DNA of 64,000 bases from an uncultured Phocaeicola sp. (GTDB taxonomy: Bacteria > Bacteroidota > Bacteroidia > Bacteroidales > Bacteroidaceae), in the NCBI GenBank assembly GCA_944320135.1, contig CALUGI010000002.1:62001-126000 (forward strand), read 5' to 3'. Positions 38,012 through 48,826 of the stretch are shown here, piece after piece. Below the pieces are notes generated by a model. The model made no database searches. It saw only the letters and a list, made by a program, of their open reading frames with translations, and was not told the DNA's origin. The stretch's first letter is position 1; each line of letters begins with the position of its first letter. Both the position numbers and the translations under genes were made by a program.

Positions 38012-38019
38012 TACTTTTG
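38012..38019 (+). promoter_or_regulatory. Candidate -7 box of the GH43-GH127-GH97-GH43-CE1-CE6 operon
   Basis: TACTTTTG (TAnnTTTG) with a TTG 20 bases upstream. The leader to the ATG at 38149 would be about 125 bases. Confidence 0.6.
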
Positions 38020-38148
38020 CATAAATGAAAAACGCATCGGATTCAGAAAAAATGCCGCCGTGTCTCCACTAAAACCTCGGCGCATTCCAACTGAAACGCG
38101 CGGGCGTTCTCCCCGCACCATACGCGCTAAATAATAAATATTTGTATT

Positions 38149-39753
38149 ATGAAAACAAAAAAACTGCTTCTCACCCTGTTGCTCTCAGCCTGCACAGGGA
38201 CACTCTCTCTGTCGGCGCAATCGAGCGACAACGGCGACGGAACGTTCACCAACCCCGTACTTTGGGCGGACGTGCCCGACCCGGACGTAATCCGCGTGGG
38301 CGACACGTTCTATATGGTCAGCACCACCATGCACCTGATGCCCGGCGCTCCCGTCATGCGCTCGAAAGATTTGGTGAACTGGGAAACGGTGAGCTACGTG
38401 TTCGACAAGCTGACAGACAAACCGAACTACGACTTGAAAGAAGGTACGGCATACGGACGCGGGCAGTGGGCCACCTCGCTCAGATACCACAACGGGAAGT
38501 TCTACGTTTATTTCTCCCCTAACGACACGCCTTACAAGGGATACGTATATTCTACGGACGACCCGAAGAAAGGATGGACGTTAATGGCACGCACTCCGCA
38601 CTTCCACGACGCGTCGCTCTTCTTCGATGACGACGGGAAAGTCTACGTGTTCTATGGAACGGGGCAACTGAGGGAACTGAAGCCCGACCTCACCGGGGTG
38701 CAGCCGGGAGGAGTGGACATGAAAATCTTCGAACGGGACGAGGAAGAAAACGGCCTGCTGGAGGGAAGCCGCATCATCAAGCACAACGGAAAGTATTATC
38801 TGCTGATGATTTCGTGGCCGAACGGAGGAAACAGAAGGCAGCTCTGCTACCGCGCCGACAAGATTACCGGCCCTTATGAGAAGAAAGTGATATTGGAAGA
38901 CAACTTCAACGGCTTCCCTTACGTGGCTCAGGGCTGCATCGTGGACGATATGGAAGGCAACTGGTACGGCGTCATCTTCCAAGACCGCAACGGAGTGGGG
39001 CGCGTGCTGACGCTGATGCCCTGCCGTTGGACGGACGGATGGCCGATATTAGGCGATGCGGACGGGAAGGTGCCCGAAATCATGGAGAAGCCCGTGCAGG
39101 GATGCAAGCCCGTCCCGTTGGTGGTGAGCGACGGCTTCGACCACGAAGGTATGCTCATCAACTGGCAATGGAACCATAATCCGGCAGACGAGGCGTGGTC
39201 GCTGACGGAACGTCCGGGCTTTCTCCGGCTGAAAACGTCGAGAGTGACGGACAATATCTTCCTTGCGCCGAACACGCTGACGCAGCGCATGGAAGGCCCT
39301 GAATGCACGGCAAGCATATCGCTCGACGCCACGCACATGAAAGACGGGGACGTAGCAGGATTCAGCGCGTTCAACGGCGATGCAGGGCTGCTCTCCGTCG
39401 TAAAGGAAGGAAACAGGAAGTTTCTCGTGATGAGCGCCGAATCGGTCAGCCTGCGCGATTCGGACAAAGCGGTTACAGCCGTCGACGCGAAAACGGAGGC
39501 GCGCGTGGAACTTCTGCAAGACAAAGTGTATCTGCGCATCGACGCCGATTTCCGGCTGAACCGGGACATCGCCCGATTCTACTACAGTCTGGACAACAAA
39601 AAGTGGAAACGCATCGGGCCGGACTTCAAAATGATATTCGACTACCGCCGCTTCTTCATGGGCACGAAATACGCCATCTACAATTACGCCACGAAGACGA
39701 CGGGCGGATACGTTGACATTGACTTCTTCAAATACAAACGAATCAAGGAATGA
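38149..39753 (+). CDS. GH43 glycosidase with C-terminal beta-sandwich
   Basis: 534 residues with an N-terminal signal; LLSAC could be a lipobox or cleavage may occur after LSLSAQ. GH43 triad: Asp in DVPDPDVIRVG, Asp in HFHDASLFFDDDG, Glu in GLLEGSRIIKHNG. Residues about 330-530 are a GH43_C2-like domain. This architecture is typical of xylosidases/arabinofuranosidases in Bacteroides arabinoxylan loci. First gene of a tightly packed operon; its TGA overlaps the next ATG by 4 bases. Confidence 0.92.
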   Translation: MKTKKLLLTLLLSACTGTLSLSAQSSDNGDGTFTNPVLWADVPDPDVIRVGDTFYMVSTTMHLMPGAPVMRSKDLVNWETVSYVFDKLTDKPNYDLKEGTAYGRGQWATSLRYHNGKFYVYFSPNDTPYKGYVYSTDDPKKGWTLMARTPHFHDASLFFDDDGKVYVFYGTGQLRELKPDLTGVQPGGVDMKIFERDEEENGLLEGSRIIKHNGKYYLLMISWPNGGNRRQLCYRADKITGPYEKKVILEDNFNGFPYVAQGCIVDDMEGNWYGVIFQDRNGVGRVLTLMPCRWTDGWPILGDADGKVPEIMEKPVQGCKPVPLVVSDGFDHEGMLINWQWNHNPADEAWSLTERPGFLRLKTSRVTDNIFLAPNTLTQRMEGPECTASISLDATHMKDGDVAGFSAFNGDAGLLSVVKEGNRKFLVMSAESVSLRDSDKAVTAVDAKTEARVELLQDKVYLRIDADFRLNRDIARFYYSLDNKKWKRIGPDFKMIFDYRRFFMGTKYAIYNYATKTTGGYVDIDFFKYKRIKE

Positions 39754-42161
39754 AAGCAAGAACACTCATCGCATGTACGGCGCTCGCCGCCTTGTCACTA
39801 TGGGATGCAAACGCCCAAGACAAGCTGTATCCGAACGCATTTTCCCTGAACGATGTCACCCTCTTGGACGGGCCGTTCAAGCGCGCCCAAGACTTGAATA
39901 TAAAGGTCCTGCTTGAATATGACACGGACCGCCTGCTGGCGCCCTTCCTGAAGGAGGCCGGACTCCCCGTGAAAGGCGAACCTTTCACCAACTGGGCAGG
40001 GCTGGACGGACACGTGGGCGGACATTATCTCACGGCGCTGGCCATCCACTATGCCTCCACAGGCAATGAAGAATGCAAAAGACGCATGGAATACATGCTG
40101 TCTGAGCTGAAACGATGCCAGGAAAAGAACGGGAACGGATATGTAGGCGGCGTGCCCGACGGCGCACGCCTGTGGAATGAAATAAGGAAGGGGAACGTCG
40201 GAATCATCTGGAAATACTGGGTTCCGTGGTACAACATGCACAAAATCTATGCAGGACTGCGAGACGCATGGCTGTATGCCGGAAACGAAGATGCCAAAGC
40301 CATGTTCCTGAAACTGTGCGACTGGGGAATGACGGTCATCGCCCCTCTGTCCGACGAACAGATGGAGCAGATGTTAGGAAACGAGTTCGGAGGAATGGAC
40401 GAAGTATATGCCGACGCTTACCAGATAACAGGGGAAAAGAAGTATCTGGACACGGCCAAACGTTTCTCCCATCATTGGCTGCTTGACAGCATGGCGAAGG
40501 GGATAGACAACCTCGACAACACGCATGCCAACACGCAAGTTCCCAAAGTCGTGGGATACCAGCGGATAGCAGAACTGGACAACGACGCAACGTATGCTTC
40601 CGCCGCGCGGTTCTTCTGGGAAACCGTGACGAAGACCCGCTCGCTGGCTCTGGGAGGCAACAGCCGAAGGGAGCATTTCGCTTCCCAAGCGGACTGCAAA
40701 AGCTATGTGGAAGACCGGGAAGGACCGGAATCATGCAACACAAACAATATGATGAAGCTGACGGAAGGTCTGTTCCGCATGTCGCCGAAAGCCGAATACG
40801 CCGACTTCTACGAGCGGGCAATGCTCAACCATATCCTCTCCACCCAGCACCCCGAACATGGAGGATACGTGTATTTCACCTCGGCCCGGCCCGCTCACTA
40901 TCGGGTGTACTCCGCCCCTAACAGTGCAATGTGGTGCTGTGTGGGCACAGGTATGGAGAATCACGGGAAATACGGGGAGTTCGTTTACACCCATTCGGGC
41001 GACTCTTTGTTCGTCAACCTCTTCATTGCATCGGAATTGAAGTGGAAGGAAAAGGGAATCACCCTCCGCCAAGAGACCCGCTTCCCGGAAGAAGAAACGA
41101 GCCGCATGACCGTCTCATTGAAAAAGCCCGAACGCTTCAAGCTGTTCGTGCGCCATCCCTGGTGGGTGAAAGCGTCGGAAATGCAGGTGAAATGCGGAGG
41201 CAAGAATTATGCGGAAGGCTCGGAACCATCCTCATACATCTGCATCGACCGGGAATGGAAGGACGGCGATACGATAGAAATCAGGATGCCCATGCACGTA
41301 ACTGTGGAGGAACTGCCGAACGTACCCGAATACATTGCCATTATGCGCGGCCCCGTCCTGATGGGAGCGCGCATGGGTACGGAACATCTTGACGGACTGG
41401 TTGCCGGAGACGGACGCTGGGGACACATCGCTTCAGGGGAGCTCGTTCCTGTATATGAGACCCCATTTCTGACAGGAGAGCGGGATGAAATCGTAGAAAA
41501 GCTGAACCGGATGCAGCCGATAGAGGGCAAACCGTTGCACTACACCGTTCCGGAATTGTTCGGGGACGGCAAGTATAAGGGCCTGACGCTGGAGCCTTTC
41601 TACCAAATCCACGACTGCCGCTATATGATGTACTGGCTCTCAATGAGTGAGGACGAGTACACTGCATACCAAAGCCGGATGAAAGCCGAAGAAGAAGCGC
41701 GGATTGCGCTCGACCGCCGCACGACGGATGCCGTGGCGGCAGGCGAACAGCAGCCGGAAGTCGACCACGGGATGAAATTCGAGAACTCGTCGAAAGGAAA
41801 TTTCCAAGGCAAGGCATGGCGAGATGCCCGCGACGGCGGATATTTCGAGTACACCCTTAACACGCACGGACTCGACCGTTTGTCGCTGATGGTGCGCTAT
41901 TGGGGAAACGAGTCGGGCAACCGCAAATTTGAGATACTGGTTGACGGAAAAACGCTGGCCGATGAAAGTCTCACAGGCAGATGGAACAAGAACGAGTTTA
42001 TGGACGTCGCCTATCCGATTCCCGAAGAAATGCTCAAAGGGAAAGAGAGAATAACGGTTACTTTCAGAAGCAAACCGGGCAATATAGCGGGAGGGGTATT
42101 CTTCGTGCGCTTAGTGAAAGATGAGGATTCCGGACAGAAAACGAAAGGCCAAACGATATGA
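39750..42161 (+). CDS. Beta-L-arabinofuranosidase-type GH127 (DUF1680)
   Basis: 803 residues, signal peptide ending DANAQ. GH127 enzymes use a zinc-bound cysteine nucleophile; the expected Glu-x-Cys is seen as Glu327/Cys329 in GPESCNTNNMMKL and the Cys pair as Cys396/Cys397 in MWCCVGTGMENHG, matching the zinc site of HypBA1 by pattern. Glu308 (SRREHF) is a possible acid/base. The C-terminus adds beta-sandwich domains. Family members act on beta-linked L-arabinofuranose or related sugars. It overlaps both neighbours by 4 bases, so the three enzymes are translated together. Exact linkage in this locus is uncertain. Confidence 0.9.
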   Translation: MKARTLIACTALAALSLWDANAQDKLYPNAFSLNDVTLLDGPFKRAQDLNIKVLLEYDTDRLLAPFLKEAGLPVKGEPFTNWAGLDGHVGGHYLTALAIHYASTGNEECKRRMEYMLSELKRCQEKNGNGYVGGVPDGARLWNEIRKGNVGIIWKYWVPWYNMHKIYAGLRDAWLYAGNEDAKAMFLKLCDWGMTVIAPLSDEQMEQMLGNEFGGMDEVYADAYQITGEKKYLDTAKRFSHHWLLDSMAKGIDNLDNTHANTQVPKVVGYQRIAELDNDATYASAARFFWETVTKTRSLALGGNSRREHFASQADCKSYVEDREGPESCNTNNMMKLTEGLFRMSPKAEYADFYERAMLNHILSTQHPEHGGYVYFTSARPAHYRVYSAPNSAMWCCVGTGMENHGKYGEFVYTHSGDSLFVNLFIASELKWKEKGITLRQETRFPEEETSRMTVSLKKPERFKLFVRHPWWVKASEMQVKCGGKNYAEGSEPSSYICIDREWKDGDTIEIRMPMHVTVEELPNVPEYIAIMRGPVLMGARMGTEHLDGLVAGDGRWGHIASGELVPVYETPFLTGERDEIVEKLNRMQPIEGKPLHYTVPELFGDGKYKGLTLEPFYQIHDCRYMMYWLSMSEDEYTAYQSRMKAEEEARIALDRRTTDAVAAGEQQPEVDHGMKFENSSKGNFQGKAWRDARDGGYFEYTLNTHGLDRLSLMVRYWGNESGNRKFEILVDGKTLADESLTGRWNKNEFMDVAYPIPEEMLKGKERITVTFRSKPGNIAGGVFFVRLVKDEDSGQKTKGQTI

Positions 42162-44110
42162 TAAAGAAACAATTGCTGCTGATTGCCGCACTCTTGAGCA
42201 GCGCAATGACAAATGCGGCAGAAAAAACGTTCTCCGGACCGGACGGGAAATTGCAGGTGGTCGTGTCGGATGAAGGAGGGAAGCCTGCTTACCGGATTGT
42301 CTACGACGGAACGACTTTTATAGGGGAATCTCCTTTGGGACTTGCCACCAACATAGGAGATTTCACCTCCGACGTGTATCTGGAAGAAGGCACAAAGACG
42401 AGGCTTATCGAGGACACGTATGAACTTGCCACCATGAAACGGAGCAAAGTACGCTACAAGGCCACTGAAGCCGTCTGCTCGTTCCGCCAGGGAGAACGGA
42501 CGGTGTACGACGTCATTTTCCGTCTGACCGACCGGGACGTGGCTTTCCGATATAAGGTGTATCCGCAAGGAAACACCCTGTGCTGCACAGTCACGTCTGA
42601 AGCTACCGGGTTCTTGCTGCCGGAGGGGAGCACATCGTTCTTATGCCCGCAAAGCAAACCGATGGAAGGATTCGCCCGCACGTCGCCCAGCTACGAGACT
42701 CCCTACTCCGCCGACGAACCGACGGGAAAGAACGGACGGGGAGAAGGATACACTTTCCCCTGCCTGTTCAGGAATGCCGACAAAGGCTGGACGCTGATTT
42801 CGGAAACGGGAGTAGACAGCCGCTATTGCGCAAGCCGCCTGCTCGGACACGAAGGAGGGCTGTACACCATCGGATTCCCGCAGGAAGGGGAGTTCAACGG
42901 AAACGGAACGCCATGTCCGGGCATGGCTCTTCCGGGATACACTCCCTGGCGCACCGTAACCGTAGGCAAGACGCTGGCTCCTATCGTAGAGACGACCGTC
43001 GCGTTCGATGTGACGGAGCCGCTGTACGCACCGAGCCGGAAGTACGAATACGGCTGCGGCACATGGAGCTGGATTATCGGCGGGGACGCCAGCATGACTT
43101 ACGATGAACAGAAACGCTACATCGACTTCAGCGCGGCAATGGGATACCGCTCGGTGCTGGTGGACGCGCTTTGGGACTCAAGGATAGGACATGAGAAGAT
43201 GGAAGAGCTGGCGCGCTATGCCGCATCGAAAGGAGTCGGGCTCTACCTCTGGTACAACTCGAACGGCTACTGGAACGATGCCCCGCAAGGGCCTCGCGGA
43301 AGAATGGACAACATCATCGCCCGCCGCAAGGAAATGAAATGGATGAAAAGCATCGGCATTCTCGGAATCAAGGTGGACTTCATCGGAAGCGACAAGCAGG
43401 CGGCCATGCAGCTGTATGAAGGCATTCTGGCGGACGCGAACGACTTCGGCCTGCTCGTCATCTTCCACGGATGCACGCTGCCGAGAGGATGGGAACGGAT
43501 GTATCCCAACTATGCGTCGAGCGAAGCTGTGCTGGCCAGCGAAAACATGAACTTCTCGCAAGGCAGCTGCGATGCGGAAGCCTTCAACGCCTGCCTGCAT
43601 CCGTTCGTCCGGAACACCGTGGGAAGCATGGACTTCGGGGGAAGCGCGCTCAACCGCTATTACAACGCGGCCAACCGCCCCGGAGGAAGCCGGCGCATTA
43701 CATCCGACGTGTTCGCGCTGGCTGCGGCAGTGCTGTTCCAAAGTCCGGTGCAGCACTTCGCCTTGGCCCCGAACAACCTGACAGACGCTCCCGCATGGGC
43801 CGTCGATTTCATGAAGCAGGTGCCGTCAACGTGGGATGACATCCGCTTCATCGACGGGTATCCGGGCAAATACGTCGTCCTTGCGCGGCGCAAAGGGCAA
43901 CGGTGGTACGTGGCAGGAGTGAACGCCCAACCGGAGCCTTTAAAGGTGAAGGTGAAACTGCCCATGTTCGCTCCCGGCGAAGAGGTGGTCCGCTATTCGG
44001 ACGACAAAGAGCTGAAAGGGAAGATGGAAACGGTCAGACTGAACAAAAACCAAGAAATCAGCTTGTCCGTTCCCACGAACGGAGGCGTCGTCATCGTATC
44101 GGGCAGCTGA
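42158..44110 (+). CDS. GH97 alpha-glycosidase, retaining alpha-galactosidase type
   Basis: 650 residues, signal peptide MIKKQLLLIAALLSSAMTNA. Three-part GH97 layout: N-terminal beta-sandwich (about 20-280), TIM barrel (about 290-560), C-terminal sandwich. Asp407 in GIKVDFIGSDKQ is where retaining GH97 enzymes of the BtGal97b type have their nucleophile, and SSEAVLASE carries the candidate acid/base; inverting SusB-type enzymes lack this Asp. Alpha-galactosidase activity therefore seems more likely than alpha-glucosidase, which would suit galactose-capped side chains of complex arabinoxylan. ATGA overlap with the GH127 gene. Confidence 0.9.
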   Translation: MIKKQLLLIAALLSSAMTNAAEKTFSGPDGKLQVVVSDEGGKPAYRIVYDGTTFIGESPLGLATNIGDFTSDVYLEEGTKTRLIEDTYELATMKRSKVRYKATEAVCSFRQGERTVYDVIFRLTDRDVAFRYKVYPQGNTLCCTVTSEATGFLLPEGSTSFLCPQSKPMEGFARTSPSYETPYSADEPTGKNGRGEGYTFPCLFRNADKGWTLISETGVDSRYCASRLLGHEGGLYTIGFPQEGEFNGNGTPCPGMALPGYTPWRTVTVGKTLAPIVETTVAFDVTEPLYAPSRKYEYGCGTWSWIIGGDASMTYDEQKRYIDFSAAMGYRSVLVDALWDSRIGHEKMEELARYAASKGVGLYLWYNSNGYWNDAPQGPRGRMDNIIARRKEMKWMKSIGILGIKVDFIGSDKQAAMQLYEGILADANDFGLLVIFHGCTLPRGWERMYPNYASSEAVLASENMNFSQGSCDAEAFNACLHPFVRNTVGSMDFGGSALNRYYNAANRPGGSRRITSDVFALAAAVLFQSPVQHFALAPNNLTDAPAWAVDFMKQVPSTWDDIRFIDGYPGKYVVLARRKGQRWYVAGVNAQPEPLKVKVKLPMFAPGEEVVRYSDDKELKGKMETVRLNKNQEISLSVPTNGGVVIVSGS

Positions 44111-44114
44111 TGCC

Positions 44115-44185
44115 GGAAAACTCCGCCGCCTTTTCCGGCAAAAGCGGGCGCATCCGTCCAAAAGGCGGGCGCGCTTCATGCCAAA
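44115..44185. other. GC-rich intergenic segment
   Basis: Between the GH97 stop and the next ATG at 44241 lies a non-coding stretch rich in GGCGGGCG- and TTTTCCGGC-type words, like the other GC-rich intergenic segments. No promoter box is evident, so the operon probably continues through it. Confidence 0.4.
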
Positions 44186-44240
44186 GGCCGCCTCGAATGC
44201 AAACAAACTTGATTACATTGACCCACAAACGACGAACATC

Positions 44241-45614
44241 ATGAAAAAAACGATTTTATTCTCTATGCTGTCGGCAGCCGCCACGGTTCTGCCCGCACAG
44301 AATCCGATTGTACAGACTTGGTTCACGCCGGACCCTGCTCCGATGGTACACGACGGGACACTGTACGTCTATACCGGACATGACGAAGACGGAGCCGACT
44401 TCTTCTGGATGCAGGAATGGCGCGTCTACTCCACGCAAGATATGGTGAACTGGACCGACCACGGCTCGCCCCTTGCGCTGGAATCTTTCTCATGGGCCGA
44501 CGACCGGGCATGGGCCGCCCAATGTATCGAACGGAACGGAAAATTCTATTGGTACGTGTGCGCGCATTCCAAACTGTCGAACGCGATGGCCATCGGCGTA
44601 GCCGTGGGCGAAAGCCCTACAGGACCGTTCAAGGATGCAATCGGGAAACCGCTGTGCGACGGAAACTGGGACTATATCGACCCGACTGTCTTCATCGACG
44701 ACGACGGACAAGCCTATCTTTATTGGGGAAACCCCAACCTCTACTACGTGAAGCTGAACGAAGACATGATTTCCTATTCGGGGAAAGTGGAAAAGGTGGA
44801 GCAAACCGTAGAAAGTTTCGGGGCTCCTAACCCTGAACTGCGCAAAAAAGACGTGAAATACAAGGACGTCTATACCGAAGGGCCGTGGTTCTACAAACGG
44901 AACGGGAAATACTACATGCTTTACGCCGCAGGCGGCATACCGGAACATATCGCCTATTCGATGAGCGACAAGCCCACCGGCCCGTGGAAATACATGGGAG
45001 AAATCATGCCGCACCAAGACACGAACTCGTTTACGAACCATTGCGGAGTGATTGACTACAAGGGAAACTCATACTTTTTCTACCACACGGGGAAACTTCC
45101 CGGCGGAGGCGGTTTCGGCAGAAGCTCGGCTGTAGAGCAATTCGCCTACAACCCCGACGGCACTTTCCCTGTCATCCACGCCACAGACAAAGGGGTCTCT
45201 CCCGTAGACGTGTTCAGCCCATACCGCCGGGTGGAGGCGGAGACGATGGCTTTCTCCCAAGGCATCAAGTCGGAACCGAACGCCAAGACCGGCGTTTACA
45301 TCTCCGAAATACACACGGGCGACTATATCAAAGTGCGTGAAGCCGACTTCGGCAGCCAGTCTCCGGCAAAGTTCAAAGCCTCAGCAGCAAGCGCGCTTCG
45401 CGGAGGAACGCTGGAAGTACGTGCAGACAGCATAGGAGGGAAAGTCATCGCGGAAATCGCCGTCCCGCACACCGGAGGATGGGAATGCTGGCAGACGCTG
45501 GAAACCGGCATCAAGACCCCGATAACGGGAGTACACGACATCTACTTCGTGTTCAAAGGCAGAAAAGGATGCAAATTGTTCAACTTCGACTGGTGGGAGT
45601 TCGCCCGCGAATAG
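44241..45614 (+). CDS. GH43 with C-terminal CBM6
   Basis: 457 residues from MKKTILFSML, signal ending VLPAQ. GH43 triad: Asp in FTPDPAPMVHDG, Asp in DYIDPTVFIDDDG, Glu in VYTEGPWFYKRNG. Residues about 325-455 form a CBM6 (VEAETMAFSQGIKSE, TGVYISEIHTGDYIKV, TGVHDIYFVFKG). GH43-CBM6 proteins of this layout are arabinoxylan arabinofuranohydrolases or xylosidases. The upstream in-frame extension is rejected because it lacks a signal peptide and spans the GC-rich spacer. Confidence 0.92.
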   Translation: MKKTILFSMLSAAATVLPAQNPIVQTWFTPDPAPMVHDGTLYVYTGHDEDGADFFWMQEWRVYSTQDMVNWTDHGSPLALESFSWADDRAWAAQCIERNGKFYWYVCAHSKLSNAMAIGVAVGESPTGPFKDAIGKPLCDGNWDYIDPTVFIDDDGQAYLYWGNPNLYYVKLNEDMISYSGKVEKVEQTVESFGAPNPELRKKDVKYKDVYTEGPWFYKRNGKYYMLYAAGGIPEHIAYSMSDKPTGPWKYMGEIMPHQDTNSFTNHCGVIDYKGNSYFFYHTGKLPGGGGFGRSSAVEQFAYNPDGTFPVIHATDKGVSPVDVFSPYRRVEAETMAFSQGIKSEPNAKTGVYISEIHTGDYIKVREADFGSQSPAKFKASAASALRGGTLEVRADSIGGKVIAEIAVPHTGGWECWQTLETGIKTPITGVHDIYFVFKGRKGCKLFNFDWWEFARE

Positions 45615-45641
45615 GCCTCCGTCCCACAAATTCAAAACGCC

Positions 45642-47407
<1,766 letters not shown>

Positions 47408-47515
47408 GGTTCTCCTGCAAACGCGGCGGAACTTTCAACGGAAGAAGGCGGTTCTTTGTCCCGTTTCCCGGCGCATTTTCAAGGCAGGCAGTCCGCCCCG
47501 TCCCGTTATTACATT
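47408..47515. other. GC-rich intergenic segment after the CE6 gene
   Basis: Non-coding. Carries CCTGCAAACGC (47414-47424), the inverse of the word at 32543 and 34926, and TTTCCCGGCGCATTTT, related to the segment at 56815. No clear terminator stem with T-run is visible. Confidence 0.45.
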
Positions 47516-47565
47516 TGATTATGCCCCATAAACAAATGCGAATAGGACAATTCGCGGAAAAGCCC

Positions 47566-47573
47566 TACCTTTG
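47566..47573 (+). promoter_or_regulatory. Candidate -7 box of yeiH
   Basis: TACCTTTG, 30 bases before the ATG at 47604; excludes the upstream in-frame start at 47571. Confidence 0.5.
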
Positions 47574-47603
47574 CGCCCGAAAAACAACAAAAACGATAAA
47601 GAT

Positions 47604-48680
47604 ATGTTTGAAAAAGGAAACAGGGCCAATACGCTGCACGGCATCCTGCTGATTGCGCTCTTCTCGTTCGCGGCTTTCTACATCGCTGAAATTCCGATAG
47701 TGAAAAGCCTCTCGTTCAGTCCGCTGATTGTGGGAATCATTTTAGGAATGCTGTATGCCAACAGCCTGCGCAACAAGTTGCCGGAAACGTGGGTGCCGGG
47801 AATCAAATTCTGCACGAAGCAGATACTGCGCGCAGGAATCGTGCTCTACGGATTCCGCCTGACACTGACCCAGGTGGTTGCCGTGGGACTTCCGGCGGTA
47901 GTGATTGACACCATCATCGTAGGAGGCACCATCTTCTTGGGCGTATGGCTTGGAAAACTGCTGAAAATGGACAAAGACACGTCGCTGATGACCTCCACAG
48001 GAAGCGCCATCTGCGGCGCGGCAGCCGTGTTGGGTGCAGAGCCGGTGGTGAGATGCGAAGGACACAAAACGGCTATTGCCGTATCGACAGTGGTGATATT
48101 CGGCACGATTTCCATGTTTCTCTATCCCATCATGTACCGCGCCGGACTGCTGGATTCGCTCACCGACACAGGCGTAGCCATCTACACCGGAAGCACGCTT
48201 CATGAAGTGGCGCACGTGGCGGGAGCAGGCAACGCAATGGACCCGACCGACTCGTTGGGCATTGCCGGAACCGCCACCATCACCAAAATGATTCGCGTGA
48301 TGATGCTCGCTCCCGTGCTGGTCATCATGAGCTTCGCGCTGGCCGGACGCAAAAAGGCGGCCGTCGGCGGGACAACGGAAAAGAGCAAGATTACCATTCC
48401 CTGGTTCGCCTTCGGATTCATCGGAGTCATCTGCCTGAACTCTCTGCTGCAATACGTGCTCGGAGTGGAAAGCGTAAAAGAAATCCCGCTGAACGGAGCC
48501 ATCGAATACATCGACACCTTCATGCTCACAATGGCGATGACTGCCCTCGGCACCGACACCAGCATCGAAAAATTCAAGCAGGCCGGAGCGCGTCCGTTTC
48601 TGCTGGCCGGACTGCTCTACGCATGGCTCGTGGGCGGAGGATACCTGCTGACAAAATATCTTGTCCCGATGATGGGATAA
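47604..48680 (+). CDS. yeiH: YeiH/UPF0324 family membrane transporter
   Basis: 358 residues, about 9-10 hydrophobic helices. Family blocks: SPLIVGIILGMLYANS, ILRAGIVLYGFRLT, STGSAICGAAAVLG, and STLHEVAHVAGAGNAM. The family is annotated as putative sulfate or taurine exporters, but the substrate is not firmly known. It has its own promoter and terminator, so it is a single-gene unit. The neighbouring AraC-type gene could regulate it, but the terminator and promoter between them argue for independent transcription. Confidence 0.88.
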   Translation: MFEKGNRANTLHGILLIALFSFAAFYIAEIPIVKSLSFSPLIVGIILGMLYANSLRNKLPETWVPGIKFCTKQILRAGIVLYGFRLTLTQVVAVGLPAVVIDTIIVGGTIFLGVWLGKLLKMDKDTSLMTSTGSAICGAAAVLGAEPVVRCEGHKTAIAVSTVVIFGTISMFLYPIMYRAGLLDSLTDTGVAIYTGSTLHEVAHVAGAGNAMDPTDSLGIAGTATITKMIRVMMLAPVLVIMSFALAGRKKAAVGGTTEKSKITIPWFAFGFIGVICLNSLLQYVLGVESVKEIPLNGAIEYIDTFMLTMAMTALGTDTSIEKFKQAGARPFLLAGLLYAWLVGGGYLLTKYLVPMMG

Positions 48681-48685
48681 TGAAA

Positions 48686-48720
48686 CGCCGTCCGGAACAT
48701 TTTTAAACTCCCGGACGGCG
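48686..48720 (+). terminator. Terminator after yeiH
   Basis: CGCCGTCCGG and CCGGACGGCG form a perfect 10-bp stem with a 15-base loop, starting 5 bases after the stop. Confidence 0.7.
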
Positions 48721-48766
48721 CTCAACGATTGCAGAGGCACATTTTTTTCTGTTTCTCCCGCTTTAA

Positions 48767-48798
48767 TTTGGCCGATTATGCAAATAAACTTATATTTG
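48767..48798 (+). promoter_or_regulatory. Promoter of the second araC-type gene
   Basis: TTTG (48767-48770), 20-base spacer, TATATTTG (48791-48798): a full match to the Bacteroidota -33/-7 promoter. The ATG is at 48827. Confidence 0.7.
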
Positions 48799-48826
48799 GG
48801 CTGCAACAGAAACAAGCCGAAAAACA

